Assembly (NCBI GenBank): GCA_014218235.1
Contig: JACBKR010001245.1
Span: 558,001-622,000 of the forward strand
Origin: Colocasia esculenta
Lineage: Eukaryota; Streptophyta; Magnoliopsida; Alismatales; Araceae
Reading direction: 5' to 3'
Length of the DNA stretch: 64,000 nucleotides
The translations under genes were made by a program, and so were the position numbers. Shown piece by piece: positions 34,053 through 45,272 of the stretch; position 1 is the first letter of the stretch; each line of letters opens with the position of its first letter. Below the pieces are notes generated by a model, which saw nothing but the letters and a program-made list of their open reading frames with translations, ran no database searches and was not told the origin of the DNA.

Positions 34053-34262
34053 CTTAAAATAGAGGTGCCTCGCTGGACTTGTCTAGGTTTCCCCTGGACA
34101 AGGGTTAAAAAGAGCTAAAACCGGCCATGGTGAAAACCCAAAAGGGCGCCATGGGCAAAATTGGGTACCCCGCTACGTGAAAACCCGAAAGGGCACGTAG
34201 GCAAAAGCAAGAGGGGGTCGGATTGGGTGAAAAACCGAAAGGGCGCTCAATTCGATAATGTG
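34053..34262 (+). repeat. Element C array 3, second structured domain
   Basis: Paralogue of 33353-33570 in the same order. The leading hairpin is CTTGTCTAGG/CCTGGACAAG, with one G-T pair, at about 34077-34102. Three GAAA-type apices follow, the first changed to CCC-AAAA-GGG. Their outer stems are CATGG/CCATG (34126-34130, 34149-34153), CTACGTG/CACGTAG (34173-34179, 34194-34200) and ATTGGG/CTCAAT (34222-34227, 34246-34251, one G-T pair). Confidence 0.75.
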
Positions 34263-35353
34263 AAAAATACATGCCAAAGACAAGCAGACTTCAAGTCTCT
34301 AGAAAGGAAATCCTGACAGAAGTGGTACTCGACAATCAAGCTTATTTTCACGTCAGTGCCAACCAAAGCGCCTTTATGGCAATGCCAGCCAAGGTTCTCC
34401 TTTATACCAGTCAAAGCTCACCTTCATGCCAGCGCCATCCGGAGCTCGCCTTCAAGCCATTTCCAGTCGGAGCTCACCTTCATGCCAGTTGAAGTTTATC
34501 TTCATGACAGAGTTGGCCGACAATCAGAGAAGCATGTGTCAACAGATGATGCCCTAATAGTTTTCAAGCTTCTGGGTGGAGAATGCTGAAGAAATTTATC
34601 GATACCCAGACACAACAAAGTCAAAAGAGGAAGACAAGACCACATTAATCTAGCTATGAGCGAAGCAGCATTGATGAAGGCCACAAGCTCTCAAGTAACT
34701 TGTTAGTTCAATGGTCTTCATTGCCCTATTGGGTTTCTTCATCGACTCACGAGGCTGTCGACTCTTAGCACAACAAGAAGGAGGAATCCGGCTCATAGTG
34801 CTACCGACTCGCTAGGCCTGTTGAATCACAATGCCTGCGAAGGGAAGATCTACCGACACATGAGGCCGCAGAGTCATAGAGCTAGTAAGGAGGATGACTC
34901 TCGACTCAAGATGGCTGCCGACTTGCAGGGCCCACTAACTCAGGCCGAATCAAAGCCCCACAGACTCATAAGGCCAGGCCATTGAACAGAAGGTGCTATC
35001 GACTCAAGGAGTCTGCCCACTCAAAATGCCACTAAGCGGGGAGTCTGCAGACTAACAGAGCTGCTGATTGATCAGCTTATCAAGTCAGAGCCTGCTTATC
35101 ATGCAAACGAGCCCAGAGGTTGCCAACTCGCGTTGACGTCAACTGTCTCAAGCTAAGCACAATAATATGAACACAATAGAAAAAGTCGAGAGACCGTCAG
35201 AGCATTGACGGGCCACAAGGCTGTCAGTACGAAGACAAGTCAATGACCGTGTGTGCTGACAAACTGACTCACATCAAATTGAAGATGAGACCCAGTTGAC
35301 GTCGTGCAGGTTCACCCACGGGCGTCGCTCCGCTCATCCCTCGCTCGCACCAC
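34263..35353 (+). other. Element C 3' noncoding region with imperfect short repeats
   Basis: Between 34330 and 34510 'gccagtc(a)aagctcacctt'-like phrases recur about five times. From 34740 to 35110 words such as 'gactcg', 'aggctg' and 'ccgact' recur irregularly. No protein domain is visible. Confidence 0.4.
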
Positions 35354-35370
35354 CCTGGGTGGGGGGCATT
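35354..35370 (+). promoter_or_regulatory. Candidate polypurine tract of element C
   Basis: CTGGGTGGGGGGCATT lies immediately upstream of the 3' LTR, the position required for plus-strand priming. It is purine-rich with few interruptions. Confidence 0.55.
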
Positions 35371-35839
35371 TGTGGACAGCAAAAATGGAACAAGAAGACC
35401 GGCCCATCCCTTAAACTCTCTTCCAGATGGGCAAGGTGGCAGAAATGAGGCCACCAGTGAAGTCCCAAGAGCCCATGAGGTAATAGCCTTATCTCATCCC
35501 ATAAAGGGGAGGTGAGGATAAGCTTTTGTAACACCTCCCAAAAGGCACTTCTAAAAATGGGAAAAAGGTGCCTATGCGCAGGAGGGAGGCAGGAGGTTGG
35601 CTGGCCCCTTTTTGGGTGGAAAAAAGCCTCTAGAAGCTTGGTGGGTGTGGAAGCACAAAAGGCCAAGAGAGGGTTACGGAGAAGGGGGGCTGGCTGGTTG
35701 TCTTCTCCACCACAAAAAAAAGGAGCCAGCAGCAAGCAAGGAGGAGAGCTCTGGTTTTCTGCTCCAAGGCAGCAAAGAGGAGGCTCCCGTGAGGATTTCT
35801 GAAGAAGAAAAAAGAGAGAAGAGAAAGGTGAGATGAGAA

Positions 35840-35880
<41 letters not shown>

Positions 35881-38402
35881 GCATCTTCTTCCCCTTTGTT
35901 TTTCTTTGCATGGTCTTGTCCCATCAGGTAGGGAGAGGAGAAGAGATGTCACGTTGAAGCTCCCTTCCCCCATTTTCTTGTACTTCTTTCACCCATCTCA
36001 TGAAAGCATACCATCTTGTGCACCCCTTGAGTATTTTATGTGGATGTGTTGTCCCTTTTGCATTTATTGCATGCCCTCTCTCCATCCCATCTTGGGTTTT
36101 AAAAGCTTTCCTTTGCAAAGGGGGTTACGGGATGGGGATGTTCTCTGGTAGAGGAGTGTCTCTTCCCTTTCAACACCCCAAATGAGACCTTTCCATGTCT
36201 CTTATACCTCAATAAATGAGGTCATGGGGGTATGGGACTCCCTCTCCCATTTAATGTATGCATAGCATACTAAATCTCTCCCCTCAATGGGCCATATTCC
36301 CCATCGTTTTGGGCCTGCAAAACGGTGTTTTACCACTGTTCTAACAGCCCTTCAAGAGCCCCCATAGTGGTTAATGCATGCCCTTTGGTAATAGTCAAGA
36401 GAATGAGCAAGTAATGCTCATGTTTTTCTTGTCTAAACACCACCTCCAAAAGACCCTTTCAAAGAGATCATCAAACCTGGTTCATCCCCTCTCAATGGAC
36501 CTCTCCATTGCGGTTTTCAGCCCCTTGATGTGCATTTCAAGCCAACACCAAATAGCCTTCCAAGAGCCCCATTTTGCTAATCAAGGAGGTTGGGCAAATG
36601 ATGCCTAAATCTCTTTGTTTAGCCCATCTAGCAATGGGTTACAATACCATCTCAATATCCAAAATCACCCCGGCCATGAGCAAGGGCGTTCTTGGAGAGA
36701 GGCGTTGTCACCCCTTTGCACAGGTGACTGGCTGCGCCGATTCAGCCTGGTTCTGGTTCTGGCAGTCCTGTAAGACCAGAGCAGAGCTGCGCCGATTCGA
36801 CGTCCTGGCCATCACGTTGGCCAAAATCACGTGAGCAAAATCATTGCTCTACGTGACACCGGCTGATAAGCAGTCAAAAGTCATAATATGGAACCCATCC
36901 ACATCCCCGAATCGGACAACATAATGTTCGTGTTCGGACGGGTGGGTTCACATGTGATTCATCGTCCGTGGGTTGCTTGGCCATAACATTGCCCGAATCT
37001 CCGTAGGCATGCCTGGGGGATCGAGGTCTTAGGCCGTCGGAGTTACGCCGTTTTACGACGTACACTCTCCCTTTTGGTGCCATCTCCGCTTGTGGTGGAT
37101 GAGCACTGCGCTTTCCCCTCTATCACCACGATAAGGGGAATGCTGCCGAATTTCCCCCGCGAGGGTTGAGTTGGCGCAAACTCCTAAAAGAGGTCATTAG
37201 CTTCTAATTGAGTTGGCAACGTTGCAAACGAAAGCCAATTCGATGATGTCTATGATTTCAGCCGGGCTGCGCCGATTCGCCTTATCTCGTCAGCTGCGCC
37301 GATTCGAGGACGTTTGCGAAGTGCGTTGAGCCATCGAGCTCCGCCGAACGGATAGAACTCCGCTTCAAATGCTCAAGGGACCCAAACGACAAATAAAAAT
37401 CGTTTAACGAAAAAAAGAATCGTAAAAGCAAATGACTCTTTTCAAACAAAAATGGAAGAAGAAAGTAAAAGGCCATCCATGTTGTTAAGTGGCTAAGTTC
37501 AACCCTTTTCAAATGACAAAATCACCTCGGATTTTACAAAAGATCAAAGGGTCAAATCAAACCTTCTTTTGAAAGAGCAAAAGACCGTCTCATATTTTGC
37601 AAAAGAACAAAGGACCAATTTGAACTATTTTCAAAAGGGCAAAAGATCAAATTAGACTTTTTCTCAAGACATAAAAGATTGCATCACCATGTACAAAAGA
37701 GTCAAACCAAACTTTTCCTAACAAATAAATGATCATCACATGTTTGCAACAAAAAGAAAAGATCAAATTGAAATGACTTTCAACAAAAGACCAAATTGTG
37801 TCTATTTTCAACAAAAAGTAAAAGAGACCACTCTTTTCAAAATTGTCTCTCTCAAATAGACTTAAAAGACCAAATTGAACCTTTTCATGGTAAAGGGGAC
37901 CAATAAATAAATAGACAAAGAGATCGGGTAGCAGTTCGAGTGAAAGGTCTAATGGGTTCGATTAGGCGTTCGTCTTGCTCCCTAATATTTCAGTTTATTG
38001 TGTTTCGCACCCTTTATCGGATGTCCCGTTTTAAGGTCACGAGGCTTTCTAATCTGGCGATTAATCAAGGGTTTTCTCTTTCTAAAAGAGATGTAATTAA
38101 CGTCGTTGCGCTCAGGCAACGGCGGGATTTTGGTCCAGGACCCGACCACTCACTTTCGTTTGACGAAGTCAACGGTGCGCACAATAGACTTAAAGCCCTC
38201 CGACTCTCGGAGGCAAACCATTTGGTTGTCACTCCGGTGACTGGCACGCCCGCGCTGCGCGAATTGTGGATTCATCTCACGTCTCCATTGCTCGTGTAGC
38301 ATTTGACGGGATCTGGATTCGCAATACGCATGCATCCATGAGAATATGAGACAACATGATAGATAGATCTTAAAAGATTTTAAAATAAATTCCATTTCCA
38401 CA
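35371..38402 (+). mobile_element. 3' LTR of element C (3032 bp)
   Basis: Near-identical partner of 22262-25299, ending CATTTCCACA at 38402 and followed by the right duplication ggcct (38403-38407). The (GA)n tract is at about 35844-35877. It would supply the polyadenylation signal, and the 5' LTR the promoter, but I could not single out a TATA box. Confidence 0.93.
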
Positions 38403-38407
38403 GGCCT

Positions 38408-39374
38408 TCGTGCCTTGCGTGGGTGTTGTGGGCCAGAAATTCCGACTCATATGACCCACAGGTTTTTTGGTGAAGAAGGCGACAAGGTATGTCGTCGCGT
38501 TTTGAACGCGACGGCTCCAGTGGTAGCGCTCTTCATATTGGCTATTGGATTGGTTGTGACGTTGTTCTTAAATGCGTCGGGATGGTATGTCATGATTTAA
38601 GAACGCGACTGTTGCCTACGTCGCATTTTAGGAACCGCCTTTCTAGCGATGTTTCCGATTGGCGACGATGTGGGTGGTTGCGTTTAAGGTGTTAAATGCG
38701 ACGTCTACCTACGTCGCAATTTTGACTGTGGCATTTATTACTTAATTTGTATTGGGCCAAATAGAGCAGAGGAAGCTCTGTCCGGCTGTGGGGAGTTGCT
38801 ATGAGGCGGTTCTTGGCATCTTCAGCTTGCTGGAGGTTCGTTCGGTGCGTTTCCATGGGAGGAGGGCATCCGGAGCATGGACTTTCCAGCGGTGCGGCAT
38901 TTCTCACGTTCTGTGGGTTCTTCGAGTTGGTAGGGAGACTTCCTTTGTGGTTTCATTTGATTTAAATGCTTTAGAGCTTTGTAAAGCATGCTGTTGTGGT
39001 GTGTGACAATGTGATTTTCATTGTAAAGATTTAAATGTTAGCTTAGATGTGGTTTGGATGGTTTCATGAAGGAAGGTGGGGTTCAGTCGTCTGCCTGATA
39101 AGGCAACAGATTGAACCGTCGCGTTTTGGTGAGAACGTGACGGGATAGTCCGTCGCTTTTCTCTTTGAGTGTTACCGATTGGTGTAAACACGACCATGTG
39201 GTCCGTCGCAATTTACACTTCGACTGTTAAGTATTATTCGTTTGGCTTGAAGGCAATGTATTGGGCCGTTACGTTCATGTCGCGACATAGGGCCCTGTCG
39301 CGTTCTGCTTTGAGTCGCGACCGGTGGGGTCGTTGCGATTTAGAAGGCGACGACTGTGTCCGTCGCGTTTTAGC
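38408..39374 (+). mobile_element. LTR B1 of element B, right part
   Basis: Resumes the LTR interrupted at 22261 and matches 42352-43238 of LTR B2. Short perfect stems occur: CGTCGCGTT/AACGCGACG (38493-38513) and GTTCTTAAAT/ATTTAAGAAC (38564-38573, 38595-38604). The stretch at 38446-38465 is an unoccupied version of the A-family solo LTR site at 40806. Confidence 0.75.
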
Positions 39375-40665
39375 AGAGGTATTCTCTTATTAGAATATTT
39401 GTCAGAATTTGATGTGGTAGCAGAGACAGATTGGTTAAAGAATAAGGAATAGATAAGGTTATGGCAGAATAAAGCAGGAAGAATAAGTAATGTGTACATT
39501 TTGAATCTTCTGAGGTCAGTAAGTTGTGAAATGCAGATGGAAAGGCTTAATCAGTTAAATAGAGAAAACTTTTGGGTTGATTAGCAGTTAATTGGAAGAA
39601 TTGGAAAAAGTTAGTGGTAGAACATAAGCAAAGTTGAAAGAGTAGTTTTATCCTTGGATAAGAGAGTACAGTGTTACAACAGTGTGAATGAGGTATTTGA
39701 TAAGTCAACTAGATCGTAATTTTCAGTGAATGGAAAAGAACAGAATATGATTATAATAGTATGGCAAAGAGAATAGTTCGAAGCTTCAAATATTTCCTTT
39801 TGGTGGTAATTGAATGAGTAAGATGATTTTTGGTAGTCAGATTTGGGTTCAGCTAAAAGTCAGAATGGTAATAGAAATGGAAAGAATTGAAAGTGATAGT
39901 GAGAGCAGAATTTGTAGAGTATTTGACAAATGGTCGAGGTAATCAGTATGTATAGTGAAAAGATAGCAGGTAACATAAATAAATGGAATTATTGGAAGAG
40001 TAGAGTTTCAGAGTATTGTATCAGATATTGTTAGTGTACAAAGTAAGAAAGTAGATGGAATCAGAAAATGGACAACAGGTCAGAGCAGAAAGTATTTGTG
40101 TACAAGTAATTAGTAGTTAGCAAAGCCATGCAGTAAGTGAGTGCAGATCTGAAGTAGTGGCACCAACAGACAAAGTGAACAGTAGAAATGTGCAAGCAAT
40201 TGTTGAAGCAAAAAATAGATTGACAGTCGGAAACATGAATGAAATTGAGGTAGAGTTATAGTAAATGATAAGTCAATATTGAAGGATTATATATATTAGA
40301 AGATGGTTGATATGGCAGAAAGGTCAGTAGCAGTGATTTATGATAACAGATTTTCAGTAAGCAGAATGGCACAGAAAATGATGTTGCAAACACGACTAAG
40401 AAAATGTGGAAGTAGGTTGAGCCCAAGGAGATAAAGCACCTACATTAGGATAGTATGGCTCAAGCTATGAAAGGAATTAAAACAGAAAGAGAACAAAGAT
40501 GATTAAATTGTGGTAGGCAAGCAGAGAGTCTGAAGAGAAATTTGAAGCTATGAAGTGTATCCTTCTTGTTATGTGAATGGCTTTATTTCTTTTTAGGTGG
40601 TAGTTCGGCTTGCTGTGGTTTCGTTTTGAATGTCGATGATGACATTTCTTTTTAGGTGGTAGTAA
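39375..40665 (+). other. A/G-rich internal remnant of element B
   Basis: Purine-rich DNA with no long open frame. A purine-rich 'ttctttttaggtggtagt' word appears twice (about 40590 and 40648), the second directly before LTR B2, so it may be a duplicated polypurine-tract region. Coding sequence is absent or deleted. Confidence 0.45.
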
Positions 40666-43600
40666 TGTAATGTTGTGACCGTTCAAATCCGTGTTTAATG
40701 GTTCTGGCGTGGTGCTCATGACTAATGTGGGGTCATAGAGACTTGTTTGTGGCCTTCATGCCTTGTATGGGTGTTGTGGGCTAGAAATACGGACCCATAT
40801 GACTCGCAGGTGTAGACATACGAATTTGGCTCCATCGCGGGCAAATTTCATATTGCGCCATAATGCCACAATGACCCTCTTTTTTTGCCTCGCAAGAGTA
40901 TTTTTCCAATATTTCTGGATCTCACACATTCTTCTTTCCGGGTGCTTCTCCATCGCTTCAAGGTGGTTCGGTCACGGATCGACCTGCGCGGTCAGGTCGC
41001 GGGGGCCCAAGGGGGGGGGGGGGCAGCGCCCCTGGAGGGGGTCTCCGGGGGCAGCGCCCCCGGAAGCTAAATTTGGTTCACAGAGGCCCATGAACAACTT
41101 CATTGAAAGGCGTCCGGACGGGCGGACGCGATTCAGGAACCTTGGTTCGACGGCTTCAAGGGGAGCGACCTTGTCGTGTCGGCCATGCAGGACGCGACCA
41201 TAAAGGTGTCGTGCATGGCGGACGCGTTATGTTTAATTGAAATTGCGTCCAATTAGTGGACACGGTTCAAAGTAAAAAAAAGGTTACGCCCCCAAAGTCA
41301 TCAAACTGTTGCGCAATCATGACAAATCCTGAATCGCGTCCCTGTCAGTAGACGCGATTCAGAAGGTCAAATCCAAATATCACGTCAGCAGACATCGCGT
41401 GTATGAGTTAGTTGCCTCGGAACCACGCATGTTGTAATCGTGTCCGGGCGGCCCGCCGCGATTCAAGTTGCGGCGGCCTGGCCCGACGCGATTCTAAAGT
41501 ATAGCTGAGGCTACGCCATCATGCGCCCGTCACATCGGTTTGACTTTCTTAATCGCGGCCTGCCGCCCGGACGCGATTCAATTCATAATCGCGGCTTCCT
41601 GTTTGGACGCGATTCAAGAATCTGTTATCTATAAATTAGACCCGAGGGTCATTTGTTCAGGGGGGCCCAACGATAGCGGCGAAGCCCTGCCGGATCCTCG
41701 CCTCGACTCCAAGCCATTACCTCGCCGATTCATTCTTCTTCCTCGGAGTTCGGCGCTGTCGTCTCCTTCTATTCCACGCGTGAGGCGGGAGCGTCTCCCT
41801 CCTCTCCTTACTCCGTCCAACCGGCAATGGCCCGTCACGCCGCACCAACGTTTGGGGAAGCACCCTCCTTCTCCTTTATTATCTTTTCACTTGTCTCCTC
41901 GGGCCCCACGTGGCCCATTTACCTCTTTTTTTTTACAGACACATGCATGCATACACACACACCTAACATTTTAAGGGTTTAAAACCACCATCCAGTGAGT
42001 CCTCCCCAATTTTATTCATTTTATTTATTCATCTGGGATTCGATACTAAACGTCTTATTTGACTAATCCCTATTTTCTTTGTCCTTTTATCAGGATAATC
42101 AAACAAGGAAAACGCCCTCTACCGCGGCCGGCCGTGTTCGTAGAGGAAGATAGGGCCCACATCATCCCCCGCGCAATCTCCCCGCTAAAAGATACGCTCG
42201 CGATCATTCTTCCATCTCGCACCCCTCGCCGCGCGTCTCCATTCGGTGCCCACGTGCACCTGGCGATCACGATCCTCTTCTCACCTTCCATATCCCTCTT
42301 TGTACGCGTCGTCGAACACGTTGTCGGACCCTCGGCGGTGTCTACAACAGGTTTTCTGGTGAAGAAGGGGATGGGGTATGTCATCGCGTTTTGAACGCGA
42401 CGGCTCCAGTGGTCGCTTTCTTCATATCGGCTATTGAATTGGCTGTGGCGTTGTTCTTAAATGCGTTGGGATGGTACATCGCGATTTAAGAACGCGGCTG
42501 TTGCCTACGTCGCGTTTTAGGAACCGTCTTTCTGGTGAGGTTTCCGATTGGTGGCGATGTGGGTGGTCGCGTTTAAGGTGTTAAATGCGACGTCTGCCTA
42601 CATCACGATTTTGACTGTGACATTTATTACTCTATTTCGGGCCAGACAGAGCAAAGGAAGCTCTGTCCGGCCGTGGGGAGTTGCTGTGCGGCAGTTCTTG
42701 GCATTTTTGGCTTACTGGAGGTTCGTTCGGCGTAGCTTCCACGCGAGGAGGGCGTCCGGAGCATGGACTTGCCGGCGGTGCGGTGTTTTCACATTCTGCG
42801 AGTTCTTCGAGTTGGTAGGGAGACTTTATTTGTGGTTTCATTTGATTTAAATGCTTTAGAGCTTTGTAAAGCATGCTATTGTGGTGTGTGACAATGTGGT
42901 TTTCATTGTAATATTTAAATGTTAGCTTAGATGTGGTTTGGAATGGTTTCATGAAGGAAGGAGGGGTTTAGCCGTCTGCCTGATAAGGCGATGGATTGAA
43001 CCATCGTGTTTTGGTGAAAATGCGTTCCTCTTGTGTGTACGATTGGTGTAAACACGACCATATGGACTATTGCAATTTACACTTTGACTGTTAAGTTTAT
43101 ATCGTTTGGCTTGAAGGCGACGTATCAGACCGTTGCGTTCATGTTGCGGCATAGGGCCCTGTCGCATTCTGCTTTGAGTCGCGACCGATGGGGTTGTCAC
43201 GATTTAGAAGGCGACGACTGTGTCTGTCGCGTTTTAGCTTCCGAGGTTTGTGTTGTGCCGTGATGGTTAGGCAGTGAGGGTCTTGTGTTGACCTAGCCTG
43301 GTTTTCTAGGGTGTTGTTAAGGTGCTTAAGATGTTTCTATGTTAGTAAAGCATGTTAAGTTAATGGATTGGTTTGTGTTTAATTAGTGAGTTATGTTAAT
43401 GATGTTAATCATGTTATAAAGGTTATGTGATTCATATGTGTGGTTTATGTGCATAGAGGTGTGCTGCTATGAAGGTCATAAGATGACCAATGACAGGCAA
43501 GACTATAATGTGGTCATGTGTATAATGGTGTGTAGTTGCTTGGACGTCACGTGGTGTCCAGTGATGAGCTAGTTATGATATGTGTAGCATGGTATAAGTT

Positions 43601-45272
43601 TTATGGTTATGTTAAGTGATCGGCGTGGTTTGTGTGTTTGCCGAGGTTGGTGGTCCGACGCCTATTCTAGAATGCCTCTCTAGTCGGGTACCCCAAGTTC
43701 TGTTTGAACCAGGCACGTTATACTTTGTTCTGCTCGAGGTTTGTCCGATACTGTGTGTATCGTCGAGGTCTGTGTTGTCTTCCTGGACATCCTCACTCCT
43801 ATGTTTGAGTTGTACGTCTGATTGAGGAAAAGATGGCAGTGGGACAACGACTTGTGAGTTGTGGTTTGTGTTTGGTCGCTTATATCACGCTCGTGGTTGG
43901 GGGTACAAACACCAGTAGACATACTGGACCCCATCTAGTCCTATTTCCAGTGTCTCACTTTAGAGAGCTCAGGCCAGAGTCTGTAAAAGTGTCAGGCATG
44001 GGCCTGCAGTTGTGTGGTCTACATGTATGGTGTTGGTTGGTCTCCACTATTCTTTGGCGTTACTGTGTGGCTGTGGAGCGGCAGTTGGACCTTTCGTCCT
44101 TGACTGCGAGACTGAGATATCGTTCTTGTGTTGTGTGTTCAGGTTGGATACTGGCATCATGAACCAGTAGTCTTACCTATGTGGTGGCATCGTTTCTTCC
44201 GACTCGTGCTTTACTGGTTGTGGCTTGTGAGTATGACTCACCGGTTGTGGTTTGTGTTCGTTTGTTGTGTGTCGTGCTGATGTTACAGAGGCACTTGTGG
44301 TTCAGTTGTGGTACCTCGTGGTTTCATGAACCTGTACCCTGTGTGGGTAGTCTTTTGTGGTGGCACGGTGTGTGTGTGCAGTGTTTCAGGTGTTGTTGTG
44401 GAACTGTGCTCCGTGGAGATTGTGTTGTATGACTTTCCACTTGTTGTGTTTGACCCTTTTGAGGGTAATCGTCCGACGTGTTGGTTACTGTGGGTTGTGT
44501 GGTGGACTGATTCCTGGTGGTCAGTCCCGTTACTCTTCGTTGGTGGTTGGCTTGTGTGGCCTTTGTTTTACTTGCTAGTTATTATGGGGGACTGACTCCT
44601 TGTTGTCAGTATCGTTACCGTCTGTTAATGGTTGGCCTGTATGGCTCGTGGCGTGGTGGTTTTAGTTGCTGTGGTGAACGGGTGTTTCTACACTAGTCCT
44701 GTTGCTTCCTTTATTTTCTGTGAGCCATGTTAAATGTCATGTTTATGTTTAATGTAGTTTAATTATGTTTATTTTTAGCACGTTTTACTTCTGTAGTGCT
44801 TCAATTAGTGCTGCCAGTGAGACCCTTGGGTGTTGAGGACTTGGTTTAGTCTTTCATCTATTGGTTTGTTGTTGTTTTTGGGAGGTCTTTGCTGAGCTTG
44901 TGACTTGTTGAGACTCACTCCCTTACAATTCTTTTTAGGGTTTGCCGTGGGTTTGGCATGCAACAACGTTTGTGGCAGACTTGTACCACTAGCAGTTGAG
45001 TCGTAGTTGTAGTTGTGTGAGCTTTACTTCATCGGAGTATGCCCCATGTAGTTGTACTTTTCTCTTGGACATGTAATAATGTATTTAGACAATGTAAATT
45101 GTGGAAATGAGTATAAATACATGTGCTCTCTTGTATGTTATGCTCTTATGGTTGTCTTTTATATTCTTAGTAGACACTTGTGTGAGCTATCCCTTGCGAG
45201 ATTTCGGTCTGATCGCGGGAGGCGGACTTGTATATGGAGCCTTATTGTGCATAAGTATCTAGGGTCGCTACA
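40666..45272 (+). mobile_element. LTR B2 of element B (3' LTR, interrupted by solo LTR A2)
   Basis: Starts TGTAATGTTGTGACC and ends GGGTCGCTACA, about 3.07 kb without the insertion. It carries the same hairpins as B1. The last two kilobases (43240-45272) are T/G-rich with no coding frame. The ORFs in that stretch are Val/Cys/Trp-rich products of base composition. Confidence 0.65.
40811..42346 (+). mobile_element. Solo LTR of family A (copy 2)
   Basis: Begins TGTAGACA and ends TGTCTACA. Flanks gcagg (40806-40810) and acagg (42347-42351) form a 5 bp duplication with one mismatch. The empty site is present in LTR B1 at about 38446-38465. No internal region is attached, so this is a solo LTR made by recombination. 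A 10 bp perfect stem, GAATCGCGTC/GACGCGATTC, lies at 41331-41360. A GC-rich stretch at 41000-41075 is absent from copy 1. Confidence 0.85.

Larger units (their letters stand above)
22262..38402 (+). mobile_element. Element C: large non-autonomous LTR retrotransposon
   Basis: A complete 16.1 kb element with paired LTRs, a perfect 5 bp target-site duplication (ggcct), a candidate primer-binding site and a purine-rich tract at 35354-35367. The internal region carries gag-type modules in duplicate (25425-29890) and then about 5.4 kb of noncoding DNA rich in hairpin repeats. No protease, reverse transcriptase, RNase H or integrase motif was found in any frame. Large size, long LTRs, gag only and repetitive 3' noncoding DNA fit non-autonomous relatives of the Tat branch of Ty3/gypsy elements; that placement is inference. 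It interrupts the 5' LTR of element B. Confidence 0.88.
22172..45272 (+). mobile_element. LTR retrotransposon B (nested host, decayed)
   Basis: The 5' LTR begins TGTAACGTCGTGACC at 22172. It is interrupted by element C, resumes at 38408 and shows homology to LTR B2 only to 39374. The internal remnant is 39375-40665. The 3' LTR B2 runs from TGTAATGTTGTGACC at 40666 to GGGTCGCTACA at 45272. Flanks gagtg (22167-22171) and gaggg (45273-45277) are a 5 bp duplication with one mismatch. B1 lacks the 3' part of the LTR, which indicates a deletion across the LTR/internal junction. No coding domain survives. Confidence 0.6.

Noticed and set aside
33381..34262. Hammerhead or other known self-cleaving ribozyme
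   Set aside because: The GAAA boxes suggested it, but no CTGATGA core or matching three-way junction was found.
29891..35353. Hidden pol region in element C
   Set aside because: No protease, reverse transcriptase, RNase H or integrase motif was seen in any frame; the DNA is repeat arrays and A/T-rich spacers.
43616..44595. Val/Cys/Trp-rich frames that look like membrane proteins
   Set aside because: They result from T/G-rich composition of LTR B2; no start context, domain or conservation with B1 supports them.
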